From Zingiber officinale (lineage: Eukaryota > Streptophyta > Magnoliopsida > Zingiberales > Zingiberaceae): a stretch of 64,000 nucleotides of DNA. Shown here piece by piece: positions 1-10,400 of this stretch. The DNA is taken from NCBI RefSeq assembly GCF_018446385.1, contig NC_055998.1, positions 75,820,744 to 75,884,743 of the forward strand, written 5' to 3'. Positions within the stretch are counted from its first letter, which is position 1; every line of letters begins with the position of its first letter. A model generated the notes under the pieces. That model was not told the DNA's origin, ran no database searches, and saw only the letters and a program-made list of their open reading frames with translations. The translations under genes and the position numbers were made by a program.

Positions 1-931
1 GGTTGAATAGCCCTGTAAAAATAAAACACAACCCTTCCCGACTTTTCAAACTAACACTTGCATATAAAATAGAAAAGCACTTAATTAAAACAGAAAAAGA
101 TGAGGCGCCAGATGTTTACTTGGTTACAACCGGGGAGGTTGTTAATCCAAGGAAAATGATCGCACTACTATCTCCTTCAGGCGGAGAAGCCTCTTTTATA
201 GCAATGTAGGCACAGAAAGAAAGAAGCTAATCTAAACAATGGAAGCGCACAAGCATTGTTACAATTTCTGAACGATGAAAAGCTTCCAAGGCTATATTTA
301 TAGCCTTGGTCGGGGTTCCCTCCCTAGGGGATAAATTTTATCCCTCAGCGTTGAATCGAGATAAATCTCGATCGGTCAACATTCAGGTTTGGGCACCGGA
401 ATCATTCCGCCGCCTGGCGCCTGGGCCTCGCTTGTGCGCCAATCAATTCGGTGCCCCGGGCCCAAATTCAACAGTTGACTTTTTCGTCCAACCTCTCTCG
501 GGTCGGCTCCACCGCTGCTTCTTCTCTCCGGATCCTTTTGCTTGGGTGATCTGTCATGTCCAGCTCACCCGAACCAACTTCCGGTCTTCTCGAGCAGAGC
601 TTCCCTCGGCTTCTCGCCCTCGGAATCATCGTGTGTTTCCTTCCACGGTAGACATTTCGCAGTCTCCCTCGGACGCGCATGTCATCCTTCTCTAGCTACG
701 CCTCTCTTACTCCCGGCTTCTCCCCAGCGGACCACAGCACGCCTTCCTTCTCGCTGTCCGCAGCTCTTTGGCGCCTCATCCCTCGGGCGCACGTGCCAGT
801 CCTTCTCGCCGCGTGCCTCTCACTCGACTACCTGTGCTCCTAAGCTCCTGCACACTTAGACACAAGGTTAGAAACATATAGGGCCTAACTTAACTTGTTG
901 ATCACACCAAAACAACCTTGGAGTTCCAACA
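1..931 (-). repeat. 3' LTR of Copia-1 (truncated by window edge)
   Basis: Homologous along its length to 11663-12605, with scattered indels. The minus-strand LTR starts TGTTGGAACTCC at 931. The plus-strand GC-rich part (about 360-840) gives long apparent reading frames without family resemblance; these are LTR sequence, not genes. Confidence 0.88.
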
Positions 932-946
932 ATCTCCCCCTTTTTG
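932..946 (-). other. Polypurine tract of Copia-1
   Basis: Read on the minus strand this is aaaaagggggagatt directly followed by the LTR start TGTTGG. It is the classic plus-strand primer position, and the same tract occurs next to the LTRs of Copia-4 (34204) and Copia-5 (61073). Confidence 0.85.
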
Positions 947-1645
947 GTGTGAGCAACCCAAGTTAAGCTAGGGTATAAATAGACATAGAATAAAACTAAC
1001 TTATTTGCAATTTAAGTACAAAAATACAACAAGTTAGATTTTGATCTACGTCCCCCTAGACTTATACTAATCCTTCTCCCCCTTTGATCACAAAAAAAAT
1101 GGGGTTTCAAGAAAAAAATCTAAGTGTTAAAGACTAAGAAAATTTTGAGATCCTTAAAAACATGCAATAATTTTTACATAAACAGTCTCTGAAAAATTTT
1201 AAGTAAAATTTTAATAAAATTTTCTAAGTGAGATTATAAGAAAGAATTCTAACTTAGACGGTTTTGCAAAAAAAATAGAAACAATTTTCTAATTTAAAAA
1301 AAAATTAAAAAAAAAATTCTAACTTAAATCTTTGAAAATTTTTCTAAGTAATTAAATTTCTAAGTCAATTTCACGTAAAAGTATTTTTCTAAGTATAAAA
1401 ATATTTTGAAAAAAATTGTTTCAAAAACTTTTGAAAGCATTAATTAATTCTAATTTTAATGCTTTGACAGAAAGTTAATTAAACATTTATTTCAATATTT
1501 TGGCTTCCAAGTCGTGGCGAGGCACTAGGCCTTCTTGGTTATTCGAGCAACAATCACTTCCTTAGAGAAAGCCTCATAGAGAAATTTATTATTTAATTTT
1601 CTCACTGGAAAGTGCTAATTTTAATTTTAAAATTTAGACTAAGTG
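932..1645 (-). other. AT-rich internal segment of Copia-1, no coding
   Basis: About 0.7 kb of A/T-rich sequence full of aaaattttaagt-type words between the polypurine tract and the Tekay-1 insertion. It continues at 10176 after that insertion. It resembles the AT-rich segments downstream of gag in Copia-4 and Copia-5. No protein similarity was seen in any frame. Confidence 0.7.
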
Positions 1646-1774
1646 TAATGCCTGAAAATTCTCAAAACTATTTTAAAATATTCTACGATTTTCCTGGAAT
1701 TTTAGGATATTTTTACAGAATTTTTAGAGTAGCGAAAGTAGCAAAAACAAATAGAAAATGAAAACGGCCTAAGC

Positions 1775-1830
1775 GGGAATTGAACTCGAGACCAGTGGTT
1801 TACGGATAATTCTAGTAACTAGTTGAACCC
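1775..1830 (-). other. Antisense tRNA-like module in Tekay-1 LTR
   Basis: On the minus strand a box-A-like stretch (gggttcaactagtta) is followed about 30 nt later by a box-B-like stretch (gagttcaattccc), the spacing found in tRNA genes. No complete acceptor stem is visible, so this is not called a tRNA gene. The module recurs in the 3' LTR at about 8190-8255. Confidence 0.5.
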
Positions 1831-1911
1831 AGCAGGGCCGTGCTAAAATGAAAGGGAGACAATTTTATTTAAGTTAGAATTGGGACGAAATTACCACTTA
1901 ATATAAATAGG

Positions 1912-1921
1912 AAATTATTAA
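1912..1921 (+). promoter_or_regulatory. TATA box of Tekay-1 5' LTR
   Basis: TATAAATAGG, at the same relative position as 8311-8320 in the 3' LTR, about 265 bp into the LTR. It is followed by C/T-rich sequence suited to a transcription start. Confidence 0.65.
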
Positions 1922-2148
1922 GTGAGGGTTTTATTTTAATCGTGATTCTCTTCTCCTCAACCCTCACCGCCGCCCACTCCTCCTTTCCCTCCCTCTCTCG
2001 GCGCCAACCACAAGAACAAGCAAGGGTTCCGGCCAAGGACACTTTCCGGCGACGACTTCGACACGAGGACGCTCCCCTCCGCGAGAGGAACGCATAGACG
2101 CGAGAAGATCGTCGAAGGGATCTCTCCACCGGAAAATTAGCGTACGAG

Positions 2149-2988
2149 GTAAGAAACCCCTCACCTGCAGTATAAGTAGCTTCCGTGTGAATTCCATGTG
2201 TTAGTTTAATAGTATGTAGATTTCCGACACAAAGGATGCGAATTAGCGCATGCCAAGTGTTTGATAAATTGTTTAGTTCAGCAAAATGCAACCTAGGCAT
2301 TTTAGTAGTTTAGATAAATGCAATAGAAGCATTTGTACAGTTTATCTAGTCTTGTTTCAGCTTTTACCAGACTAGATGTCCAATGGGTGGGCTCCCACAG
2401 TCGCCTCTAGGTTTAGATAACCTAGTTCTGGGTTTAGACAACCTAGTAGAAGCAAGACAAGTATTTATTAGCTAGAGTTCAGTATTTTACTTTCAGTAGG
2501 GGCACTGTACAGGATTAGATATCCATTGGGCTGGGCTCCCATAGTCGGTCCCTAGGTTTAGATAACCTAGTAAACCTTACTAAATACGGGATTTGCAACC
2601 CCGGGTCTAGTTAAGGATGCGCGCATAGCATGTACAGTTGCCGGGCCCATTAGCAGTATGATTATATATTTTAATCTATTATATTATAGCTTTTCAAAAC
2701 TCACAAGGATTAGTTATGATAGTTGAGTTTGAATTCAGTTCCAGCTTAGCCCAGTTCATGTTCAGTTCAGTTTTCTTTATTGATACTCATGATAGTTTAT
2801 GATTAGCTTGTATGCCATGCTTTAGTGTTCATGTTCAGTGATTTCAGTATGCCATGCTTTAACAAGTTCATCATATGTTTGATAGCATGTTTTTAAAAGC
2901 ATAAATGCATCATATGCATGTTTTATTGAGGTAGATGGTTTCTTACTAAGCGAAAGCTTATAGATACATCCTTTTCCTTATACTGCAG
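2149..2988 (+). other. Candidate intron inside the Tekay-1 5' LTR
   Basis: The donor reads AG|GTAAGAA at 2149 right after the GC-rich post-TATA segment. The acceptor is a pyrimidine-rich run ending TACTGCAG at 2988, followed by ataaatg. The 3' LTR has the same pair at 8583-9417. Equivalent pairs occur in the other chromovirus LTRs here. This is inferred from sequence only. Confidence 0.45.
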
Positions 2989-3296
2989 ATAAATGTAAAG
3001 GGAAGATGGACTAGCGGAGGCTGGAGGACAATGCTACAAAGATGTGTGTGGGCAGGAACTTGGAAAGAAGATCTTAGGGAACCTTAGCAAGCTTTGTTTA
3101 AACATTAGAACTTTTCAGTATTTTATCATTTGCACTTTAGTGTGTTCATTGCTATGAATTAGTTAACCATGCACTTTATTATGCTTAGAACACTAATTTT
3201 TTGATGTTAGAGTGTTTATTAATCATTTTAGAACTTGTATTGTGATTGGGGCACGAAACAGTGCTGAAATCAGAGTTAGCTGCAAAAATCAGTAAC

Positions 3297-3545
3297 CTCG
3301 ATCGATCGGTGGATCGATTGGTTTCAATCGATCGGTGATCGATTGGGCAATCTTCCATGAGACGGCACGGATCGATCACCGATCGATCCGATCCATTCCA
3401 TCAGCGCTGGCTGCGGATCGATCGATCGATGACCGACCGGATCGATGACCGATCATCCGATCACGTCGACACTTCGCACAAGAGGTCGATCGATCCTCAA
3501 CGGATTCCGATCGATCATCGATCTCAATCGAGGATCAATCCGATA
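3297..3545. repeat. Dense GATC/ATCGAT palindrome cluster
   Basis: About 250 bp packed with gatcgatc, atcgat and ccgatc words, each self-complementary or nearly so. A corresponding but rearranged cluster lies at 9727-9967 in the other LTR. Flanking LTR sequence aligns cleanly while the cluster does not, suggesting faster turnover. Confidence 0.8.
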
Positions 3546-3756
3546 GCACGAAAGGGTTATTTCAGTTCCTTGACCATAGGGGATGTAGTATATGTTCGGT
3601 ATACTTTAGTTTACACCCCTTAGTACCGAGAACCAAGAAATGTTAACGACTTAGAAAAAATTTAATTATGCTTCCGCATCTAGTCCTAGAGATGGTGGGA
3701 ATAGTTTACGACAAATAATATGACGACTTAGTTAGTTAGTAGAAGGCGTTCACGTA

Positions 3757-3770
3757 TGGTATCGCGAGTT
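3757..3770 (+). other. Primer-binding site of Tekay-1 (degenerate)
   Basis: tggtatc followed by a diverged gcgagtt, four bases after the LTR end. The first seven bases match the complement of the initiator tRNA-Met 3' end. Confidence 0.6.
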
Positions 3771-3812
3771 CACTTCCTACACACACATCAGCATTGAACC
3801 TGCAGCTTTCAA

Positions 3813-3959
3813 GTAAGAAACGTCTCTCACTTTATTATGTTCTTCCTTTCATGTTTATAGATACTGTAGCATGTTGATTGATGACAGTACCTAACGTGTT
3901 ATTGATTGTAGTTACATACACATGATTGTATTAGTTATGTATGTCCTCTATGTCTTTAG
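3813..3959 (+). other. Candidate 5'UTR intron of Tekay-1 upstream of gag
   Basis: A donor AA|GTAAG lies shortly after the PBS. An acceptor TCTTTAG ends two bases before the gag ATG at 3962. Tekay-2 has an equivalent pair at 44316-44472, although the surrounding sequence has diverged. Confidence 0.35.
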
Positions 3960-3961
3960 AA

Positions 3962-4930
3962 ATGGCACGAGGATGCCCAGCTAGAAGGGCACCACACGAG
4001 CCCAAGACGAGCGGTGCGATTGCCTCCCGGACCTTATAGCACTAGTGGCTCCGATTCGAGGCAATATGAACAGCAACAAGAAATAGTCACCTTAAAGGCT
4101 AGTCGAAGAACACTCTCCACACGCCCGAGCCTAACCGCGACACTGGTCTTAGAGTTCCACCAAACTACAAGACCGGTAGCGTTAGCAGAGAGAAGCCTAT
4201 CTCGATCATGAGAGTCAAGCAAGAGAATTTCTCGGCGGCGGAACCATGGGATGCTCGGCATGGTTCAAAACAGAAAATACGATGGAGCTGGATGGCGAAC
4301 ACGAGAAGGTGAAGTCGCGCCTCCTCAGCGGAGATGCACGTATGTGGTGGGAGAGAATCGAGCGGAAACATGACCGGATGACATGGGGACTTGAGAAAGA
4401 ATTCTTTGAGGAGTTCTTTCACGGGTGGTCCTAGCCACCGCCACTATGAGTTCACCGGTTTCATGCGGCAACCTCTCGGTGAGAGGTGAAGAAATTCAAG
4501 ATTGGCTCATCTATGCCAAGTTAGTCGAAGCCGCAGAAGAATCACTGTTGATGCTCAGATCTCGAGGCCGGAAATAGCAATGAGCGGTGGCGGCTCATAG
4601 GCCACAAACCACGGAGAAGAGGTTGCTTTCAATCAGAGCATTACCGAATAGCATCAAGCTGCGAAGCAAGTCCTCTGCTAAAGGTCAAGGAGGCTCAGCG
4701 CACCGAGGCATGGTCACAACTCTCATGGCTCTAGCTCGAAAGGAACTCTGCGCCAAACCGTGGAGTTATCAAAAGGAGGACCAAGAAGGCGCTTATCATC
4801 AAAGCTTGTGGGAAATTCCATCCAAGTTTTTCGTAAGGCACACGAGATACTTTGAATGCGACGGGAAGGGCATATGGCCAAGCGGTGTCCAACAAGACCC
4901 GCCTCGGCTCGCTAGTAGCCACCGTATGGA
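3962..4930 (+). pseudogene. gag: gag remnant of Tekay-1
   Basis: Gag packages the element RNA into cytoplasmic particles. The start ATGGCACGAGG matches the start in Tekay-2 (44475). A clear capsid core segment lies at about 4300-4434, with the family pattern ...SRLLSGDARMWWERI... A diverged zinc-knuckle region at about 4799-4890 retains CGKFHP and FEC pieces, but the second knuckle has lost its histidine and last cysteine. Multiple stops and frameshifts separate the parts, so no full-length gag can be made. Domain identity is secure; exact limits are approximate. Confidence 0.8.
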
Positions 4931-5040
4931 GGACATCGAATGCCAGTGCCGCTTTAGATGGTCACATAGCATATTAGAAGCCCTCAGCGACCAATGCGAG
5001 GATCTACTCACTCACGGAGAGGACACGATAAATGCCTCGT

Positions 5041-5165
5041 TGTTACAGTCGATTAGTATTTTGACACAAAAGTACACTGTCGTCTTAAATCTTGGGGCAA
5101 CCCATTCATGCATATCCGTGGCATTTGCTGAGAAGTTAGCAGGCTCGTACTTCGAGGGCTGATTC
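5041..5165 (+). pseudogene. pol: Aspartic protease remnant of Tekay-1
   Basis: The segment around 5070-5150 reads ...VVLNLGATHSCIS..., corresponding to the retroviral-type protease active site. The usual Asp-Ser-Gly of the catalytic loop is replaced by Asn-Leu-Gly, which would abolish catalysis even if the frame were open. The reading frame from 4587 happens to stay open across this part and closes at 5162. Confidence 0.75.
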
Positions 5166-5499
5166 CTCACGACGTTACCCTCGGAGAAATCATGGCGTCA
5201 GCGCTCAGCAAGGTGGTCACTGCTATAACAGAGCTCTTTGATCTGATAGTGATTAATACGACTCGGCGTTATCTTGGATGGACTTGATCAAACACGCCTC
5301 CGTCATCGAGCTCGTATTCATATTGAGCGAGCTCATGCTTGAGAACCCGGAGAAAGGCCAAGAAGTTTCTCTCAGCCATGGAGGTTGATGGGATGTACGG
5401 GTTGTTCTTAGCACCGTGGTCGATAAGTCGGGACAAGGACCAACCAAATAAGGAAGTATATGTCGCGTCTTCTCAAGTTACGAGCTTAGCACCCGAGAG

Positions 5500-6110
5500 A
5501 TCGAATTTGAGATAGAGCTCATTCCATACAAATCCTATCTCCAAAGCACCTACCGCATGGCTGAAGGAACTCATAAGCAACTTCTCGGCTTGACAAGGGC
5601 TTCATCGTCCTAGTCACTCACCATGGGAGCACATATTCGTGAAGAAGAAAGACGGGAGCATGCGCCTGTGATATATACCTACCTGCACCAACAAGTCACA
5701 ATCAAGATGTATCCTCTTCCCGTAATAGATGACCTGCTCGATCACTAAAAAGAACCAGTGTTCTCGAAGATAGACCCTCCGATGTTATCATCGGTGAAAG
5801 TTAAAGAAGGATATACATCGACAGGAGACTGAGATCGGACTACGAGTTCGTAGTCATGCCTTCGCTGCGTGACAAATGCTCCATTTACTTTCATGGATCT
5901 TATGAATAGGGTATTCAGGGAATATTTAGATAAGTTCGTTATCGTGTTCATCGATGACATTCTTATCTATTCCGAACTCATGAAGAACACATGGCAGCAC
6001 CTCAAAATAGTATTACCCTTTCTTGACCAGAACTACAGTATGCCAAGTTCACGAAATGTGAATTTTGGTTAGATCAGTGTCCTTCTTGGGTCACATCATC
6101 TCAAAGGATG
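5500..6110 (+). pseudogene. pol: Reverse transcriptase remnant of Tekay-1
   Basis: The N-terminal RT segment (EIELIPYKSYL-like) begins near 5508. The palm segment at about 5869-6000 contains [20 protein letters not shown] followed by the catalytic FIDD motif at about 5950 and ILIYS. Several stops and frameshifts interrupt it. RT copies element RNA into cDNA; this copy cannot be translated as one protein. The FIDD variant is usual for plant gypsy elements. Confidence 0.85.
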
Positions 6111-6329
6111 GTATCATGGTAGACCCTAGTAAATAGAAGCTATGAGAGTCGCGAAAGACCCAAGAACGTCATTGAGATCAAGCTTTTGGGACTAGGTGTT
6201 TGAGTAAAAAGTTGAGGATTTCTCCAGATAGCCTCCCCCCGACGACTTCAAGAAAAAGAATGTAAAATTCGGTGACGAGATGTGGAAACACCGTGGAGAG
6301 TTTGAAAAGAAGATTCAACCGGTCTATAG

Positions 6330-6560
6330 GACTCTACTAAGCGGAATAAGCCCGATATATATAGTGATGCCTCAAGTTCGGACTAGGAGCAGTGCTGATG
6401 CAAGGTAATCGCCTATGCCTCTAGATAACTCAAGGATTATGAGAGGAATTACCCCCCTCATGACCTTGAGCTTCAAGCAGGTGTTCGCTCTCAAGATTTG
6501 GAGACATTACTTGTATGGAGCTGAAGGTCATCATCATCAAAGTCCAGTACTTCTTTCACC
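6330..6560 (+). pseudogene. pol: RNase H remnant of Tekay-1
   Basis: Recognisable pieces follow RT in the expected order: a SDAS segment near 6366 and YASR...LKDYERNYPPHDLEL near 6415-6475. Frame changes and stops are frequent. RNase H would remove the RNA strand during cDNA synthesis. Confidence 0.65.
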
Positions 6561-6659
6561 TCGAGGAGGAATCTGAATGATCTACCGATGACAGGTGGTC
6601 AACGAGATCGAACTACATCCTCTACCACCGGGGAAAAAAGGGTAGGGCGTCGGAAGTCC

Positions 6660-7560
6660 AGCCACCCTATTATCTCTAGCCTATGTCACCCTACGGAATG
6701 AGATCTCATATTTCTCTCGAACTCATATTCGACACTCGCCATGACATTAGAGTCTACCTTGCTTGGTGACATCCAGACACTCAGAGCAGGATCCCGAAAT
6801 TCGTAGAATCAAGCAAGGTTTAGCAAAGTCGGAGAGTGGTAGTTCGATGCAGGGTGTTGTATTTTGGTGAAGTATGTGTGTGGATCGAGGAACTAGAAGG
6901 AAAATCCTAGACGAGGCTCACAAGACTATATGTGATGCATCTGGCTCCACCAAAATGTACCAGACTTCAAGAAACGCGGTGGCTGATGAAGAAGAGACAC
7001 TCGATATCGATACACAAGACCGCGTTCGCCGAGGGTTAAGGCGAACACCAGAGAGGAGGAGTCTCACACCCATCCGATCCCGGAATGGAAGTGGGAAGAC
7101 ATTTCTATGGATTTTATAGGATTACGAACCACGAATGGTTTGATACCATCTGGTAATAGTCGACAGATTCGACTAAATCGCGACTTAGCTATCGTGATAT
7201 CCTACTCCATGGAGCGCTAGCTCATCTCAAGGAGATCGTTAGATTACATGGAGTCCCACGAACCATCATCTCATGACGAGATTCACATCACACTCCGGGA
7301 GTGTGTACAATCGACTTTGGGCACGGTTAAAATTAAGACATCCTTCCATCCTCTCGCATGATGAGTACAAAGGGCGGTCGGTGCATGAAGATATGCTCCG
7401 AGCATGTGCCCTAGATTTCAAAGGAAGTTGGTGCAAATATATCGAGTTTAGCGAGATTAGCATACAACAATGTATCAGGCCACTATCGGTATGGCACTTA
7501 TGAGGCTCTCTATGGGCGGTGTAGATCTCTGGTATGAGTGGTGAGAGCGAAGAGCTAGAA
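6660..7560 (+). pseudogene. pol: Integrase core remnant of Tekay-1
   Basis: Integrase inserts the cDNA into chromosomes. The segment PEWKWEDISMDFI, typical of the start of the gypsy integrase catalytic domain, is visible around 7082-7120. A VRLHGVPRTIIS segment follows at 7237-7275 and a YNN...YRYGTYEALYGR segment near 7465-7520. Frameshifts and stops occur throughout and the catalytic residues cannot be confirmed as a set. Confidence 0.75.
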
Positions 7561-7689
7561 CCTCACGAGATCTAGTGGGCGATACACATCTGATACTGAT
7601 CTCCAGAGAGGATGAGGACAACAACAGCATAAAGTTATGTCGATACTGACACGCATGCACTTTAGAGTTCTCGGTGGGGATTTAGTGTT

Positions 7690-8038
7690 CTCCGGTGGCC
7701 TGAGAGTAATGGCTGGAAAGAAGGGCAAGCTAAGTCCCGATATGTGGGACCATACCTTATACTGATAAGAGTGGGTAAAGTAGCATATGAGCTAGAGCTA
7801 CCCCAGAAATGTCAGCTGTCCACAATGTATTTCATGTCTCTATGTCAAGAAGTGTATTCCCAGTCAGATCAAGTGATTGAGTCACAGACAGTGTAATTTC
7901 AAGAGAATAGACCGAGCAGTTAAGAAATTGCGGAACAAGGAAGTACCATTAGTGAAAGTTGTTTGGCACAACACATGCCAGAAGAGGCAACTTGGGAGAC
8001 CGAAGCCAGCATGAGAGAAGTACCCGGAATTATTCTAA
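7690..8038 (+). pseudogene. pol: Integrase C-terminal / chromodomain-like segment of Tekay-1
   Basis: Decayed copy of the C-terminal region that is still readable in Tekay-2 (46013-46279). It includes RAVKKLRNKEVPLVKVVWH at about 7913-7970 and ends in KYPELF before the stop near 8036. In chromoviruses this region helps direct integration, in many families through histone marks. Confidence 0.75.
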
Positions 8039-8056
8039 GTGTGAGGATGAACTTTT

Positions 8057-8071
8057 ATAAGGTATGGGGAT
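8057..8071 (+). other. Polypurine tract of Tekay-1
   Basis: The run aaggtatggggat sits directly before the LTR start TGTAACGCC. Tekay-2 has a matching tract at 46300-46314. Confidence 0.7.
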
Positions 8072-10170
8072 TGTAACGCCGAAAATTCTCAAAATAATTT
8101 TAGAAATATTCTTGATTTTTCAGGAATTTTAGGATATTTTTATGCATTTTAGAGTAGCGGAAGTAGCAAAACAAATAGAAAACAAAAACGGCCAAGTCGA
8201 ATTGAACTCGAGACCGTGGTTTACTGGATAATTCTAGTAACCAGATTGAACCCCAAAGGAAAGGGAGACAATTTTATTTAAGTTAGAGTTGGGCCGAAAT
8301 TACCACTTAATATAAATAGGAAATTATTAAGTGAGGGTTTTATTTTAATCGTGATTCTCTTCTCCTCAACCCTCACCGCCGCCCACTCCTCCTTTCCCTC
8401 CCTCTCTTGGCGCCAACCACAAGAACAAGCAAGGGTTCCGCCCAAGGACACTTTCCGGCGATGACTTCGACACGAGGACGCTCCCCTCCGCGAGAGGAAG
8501 GCATAGACGCGAGAAGATCGTCGAAGGGATCTCTCCACCGGAAAATCTAGTGATTAGACTCGTAAGAAATTATGAACAAGAGGTAAGAAACCCCTCACCT
8601 GCAGTATAAGTAGCTTCCGTGTGAATTCCATGTGTTAGTTTAATAGTATGTAGATTTCCGACACAAAGGATGCGAATTAGCGCATGCCAAGTGTTTGATA
8701 AATTGTTTAGTTCAGGAAAATGCAACCTAGGCATTTTAGTAGTTTAGATAAATGCAATAGAAGCATTTGTACAGTTTATCTAGTCTTGTTTCAGCTTTTA
8801 CCGGACAAGATGTCCAATGGGTGGGCTCCCACAGTCGCCTCTAGGTTTAGATAACCTAGTTCTGGGTTTAGACAACCTAGTAGAAGCAAGACAAGTATTT
8901 ATTAGCTAGAGTTCAGTATTTTACTTTTAGTAGGGGCACTGTACAGGATTAGATATCCATTGGGCTGGGCTCCCATAGTCGGTCCCTAGGTTTAGATAAC
9001 CTAGTAAACCTTACTAAATACGGGATTTGCAACCCCGGGTCTAGTTAAGGATGCGCGCATAGCATGTACAGTTGTCGGGCCCATTAGCAGTATGATTATG
9101 TATTTTAATCTATTATATTATAGCTTTTCAAAACTCACAAGGATTAGTTATGATAGTTGAGTTTGAATTCAGTTCCAGCTTAACCCAGTTCATGTTCAGT
9201 TTTCTTTATTGATACTCATGATAGTTTATGATTAGCTTGTATGCCATGCTTTAGTGTTCATGTTCAGTGATTTCAGTATGCCATGCTTTGACAAGTTCAT
9301 CATATGTTTGATAGCATGTTTTTAAAAGCATAAATGCATCGTATGCATGTTTTAGTGAGGTAGATGGTTTCTTACTAAGCGAAAGCTTATAGATACTTCC
9401 TTTTCCTTATACTGCAGATAAAGGTAAAGGGAAGATGGACTATCGGAGGCTGGAGGACAATGCTACAAAGATGTGTGTGGGCAGGAACTTGGAAAGAAGA
9501 TCTTAGGGAACCTTAGCAAGCTTTGTTTAAACATTAGAACTTTTCAGTATTTTATCATTTGCACTTTAGTGTGTTCATTGCTACGAATTAGTTAACCATG
9601 CACTTTATTATGCTTAGAACACTAATTTTTTGATGTTAGAGTGTTTATTAATCATTTTAGAACTTGTATTGTGATTGGGGCACGAAACAGTGCTGAAATC
9701 AGAGTTAGCCGCAAAATCAAGAACCCTCGATCGATCGCTGGATCGATTGGTCGATCGACGATCGATTGGGCAACTGTCCGTGAACAGTAGGCCGATCACC
9801 GATCGATCCAACCATTTCCGTGTAGAGCTCGATCGATCACGACGATCGATCAGCGGATCGATGACCGATCGATCGAGCATAATTATCCCGAGCACACGAT
9901 GGCGTCGGATCGATCATTTGGATCGATCCGACATTTCGATCGATCCGGGATCGATTGGGAGGTCGATAAATAATGTAAAAGGGTTATTTCAGTTCCTTGA
10001 CCAGAGGATGTAGTATATGTTCGGTATACTTTAGATTACACCCCTTAGTACACGAGAACCAAGAAATGTTAACGACTAGAAAAAATTTAATTAGATACCA
10101 GATCTAGTCCTAGAGATGGTCGGGAATAGTTAGCACAGCATAATGTGACTTTGATTTTAAAATGGTTACA
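8072..10170 (+). repeat. 3' LTR of Tekay-1
   Basis: Starts TGTAACGCC and ends ...GGTTACA, followed by the target duplication ctaag. It carries the same internal landmarks as the 5' LTR: antisense tRNA-like module at about 8190-8255, TATA box 8311-8320, donor/acceptor pair 8583 and 9417, and palindrome cluster 9727-9967. The exon-like segment before the donor differs from the 5' LTR by an insertion of roughly 20 bp (about 8548-8575). Confidence 0.9.
9727..9967. repeat. GATC/ATCGAT palindrome cluster, second copy
   Basis: LTR partner of 3297-3545. It has the same word composition (gatcgatc, atcgatc, gatccgac) in a different order and spacing, while sequence on either side aligns base for base. 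Confidence 0.8.
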
Positions 10171-10175
10171 CTAAG

Positions 10176-10400
10176 CAAGATTTAGGAACCCAATAAAGGT
10201 TCCAGCCTACTGGATTGATTAAAAATTTCTTAGGGACATATTTTCTAGAGATATTCTTAATTTGTCCCTGGTGATATTTAAAGTACCAATTTAAATTATT
10301 AAATCTTCTAAAATTGGTTTTAGGTGAACATGCATAGTTTTCAAGTTGTCTATTGAATTTTCAAATTTTGATTTTCTAATTGTAATTTTTCATTTTCCAA
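10176..10400 (-). other. Copia-1 internal sequence between Tekay-1 and the gag tail
   Basis: Continuation of the AT-rich Copia-1 interior from the right-hand target duplication. Weak coiled-coil-like coding traces on the minus strand suggest the eroded end of gag. Nothing else is recognisable. Confidence 0.5.

Larger units (their letters stand above)
1646..3752 (+). repeat. 5' LTR of Tekay-1
   Basis: Starts TGTAATGCC and runs to just before the PBS; about 2.1 kb. Most of it aligns closely to 8072-10170. It contains, in order, an antisense tRNA-like module (1775-1830), a TATA box (1912), a GC-rich first exon-like segment, a splice-donor-like AG|GTAAG (2149), a splice-acceptor-like TGCAG (2988) and a GATC-rich palindrome cluster (3297-3545). 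Confidence 0.9.
1646..10170 (+). mobile_element. Tekay-1: decayed Ty3/gypsy chromovirus (Tekay/Del-like)
   Basis: Plus-strand element bounded by LTRs 1646-3752 and 8072-10170 and flanked by the 5-bp target duplication ctaag (1641-1645 and 10171-10175), so its ends are well defined. The internal region carries recognisable remnants, in order, of gag, protease, RT, RNase H, integrase and the integrase C-terminal segment ending in a YPELF motif. This is the chromovirus order. All coding parts contain frameshifts and stops, so the copy is dead. It interrupts the AT-rich region of Copia-1. Confidence 0.92.

Noticed and set aside
306..859. Overlapping open frames on both strands in GC-rich sequence
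   Set aside because: They lie wholly in the Copia-1 LTR and recur, with shifted frames, in the other LTR copy (12111-12533); no protein family features.
1869..2300. Minus-strand frame of 143 codons
   Set aside because: Antisense to the Tekay-1 LTR; the counterpart in the other LTR (8278-8538) has a different ending and no conserved motif.
3297..3545. Bacterial origin or Dam-site region suggested by dense GATC
   Set aside because: It sits inside a plant LTR with a partner copy; no bacterial genes are present.
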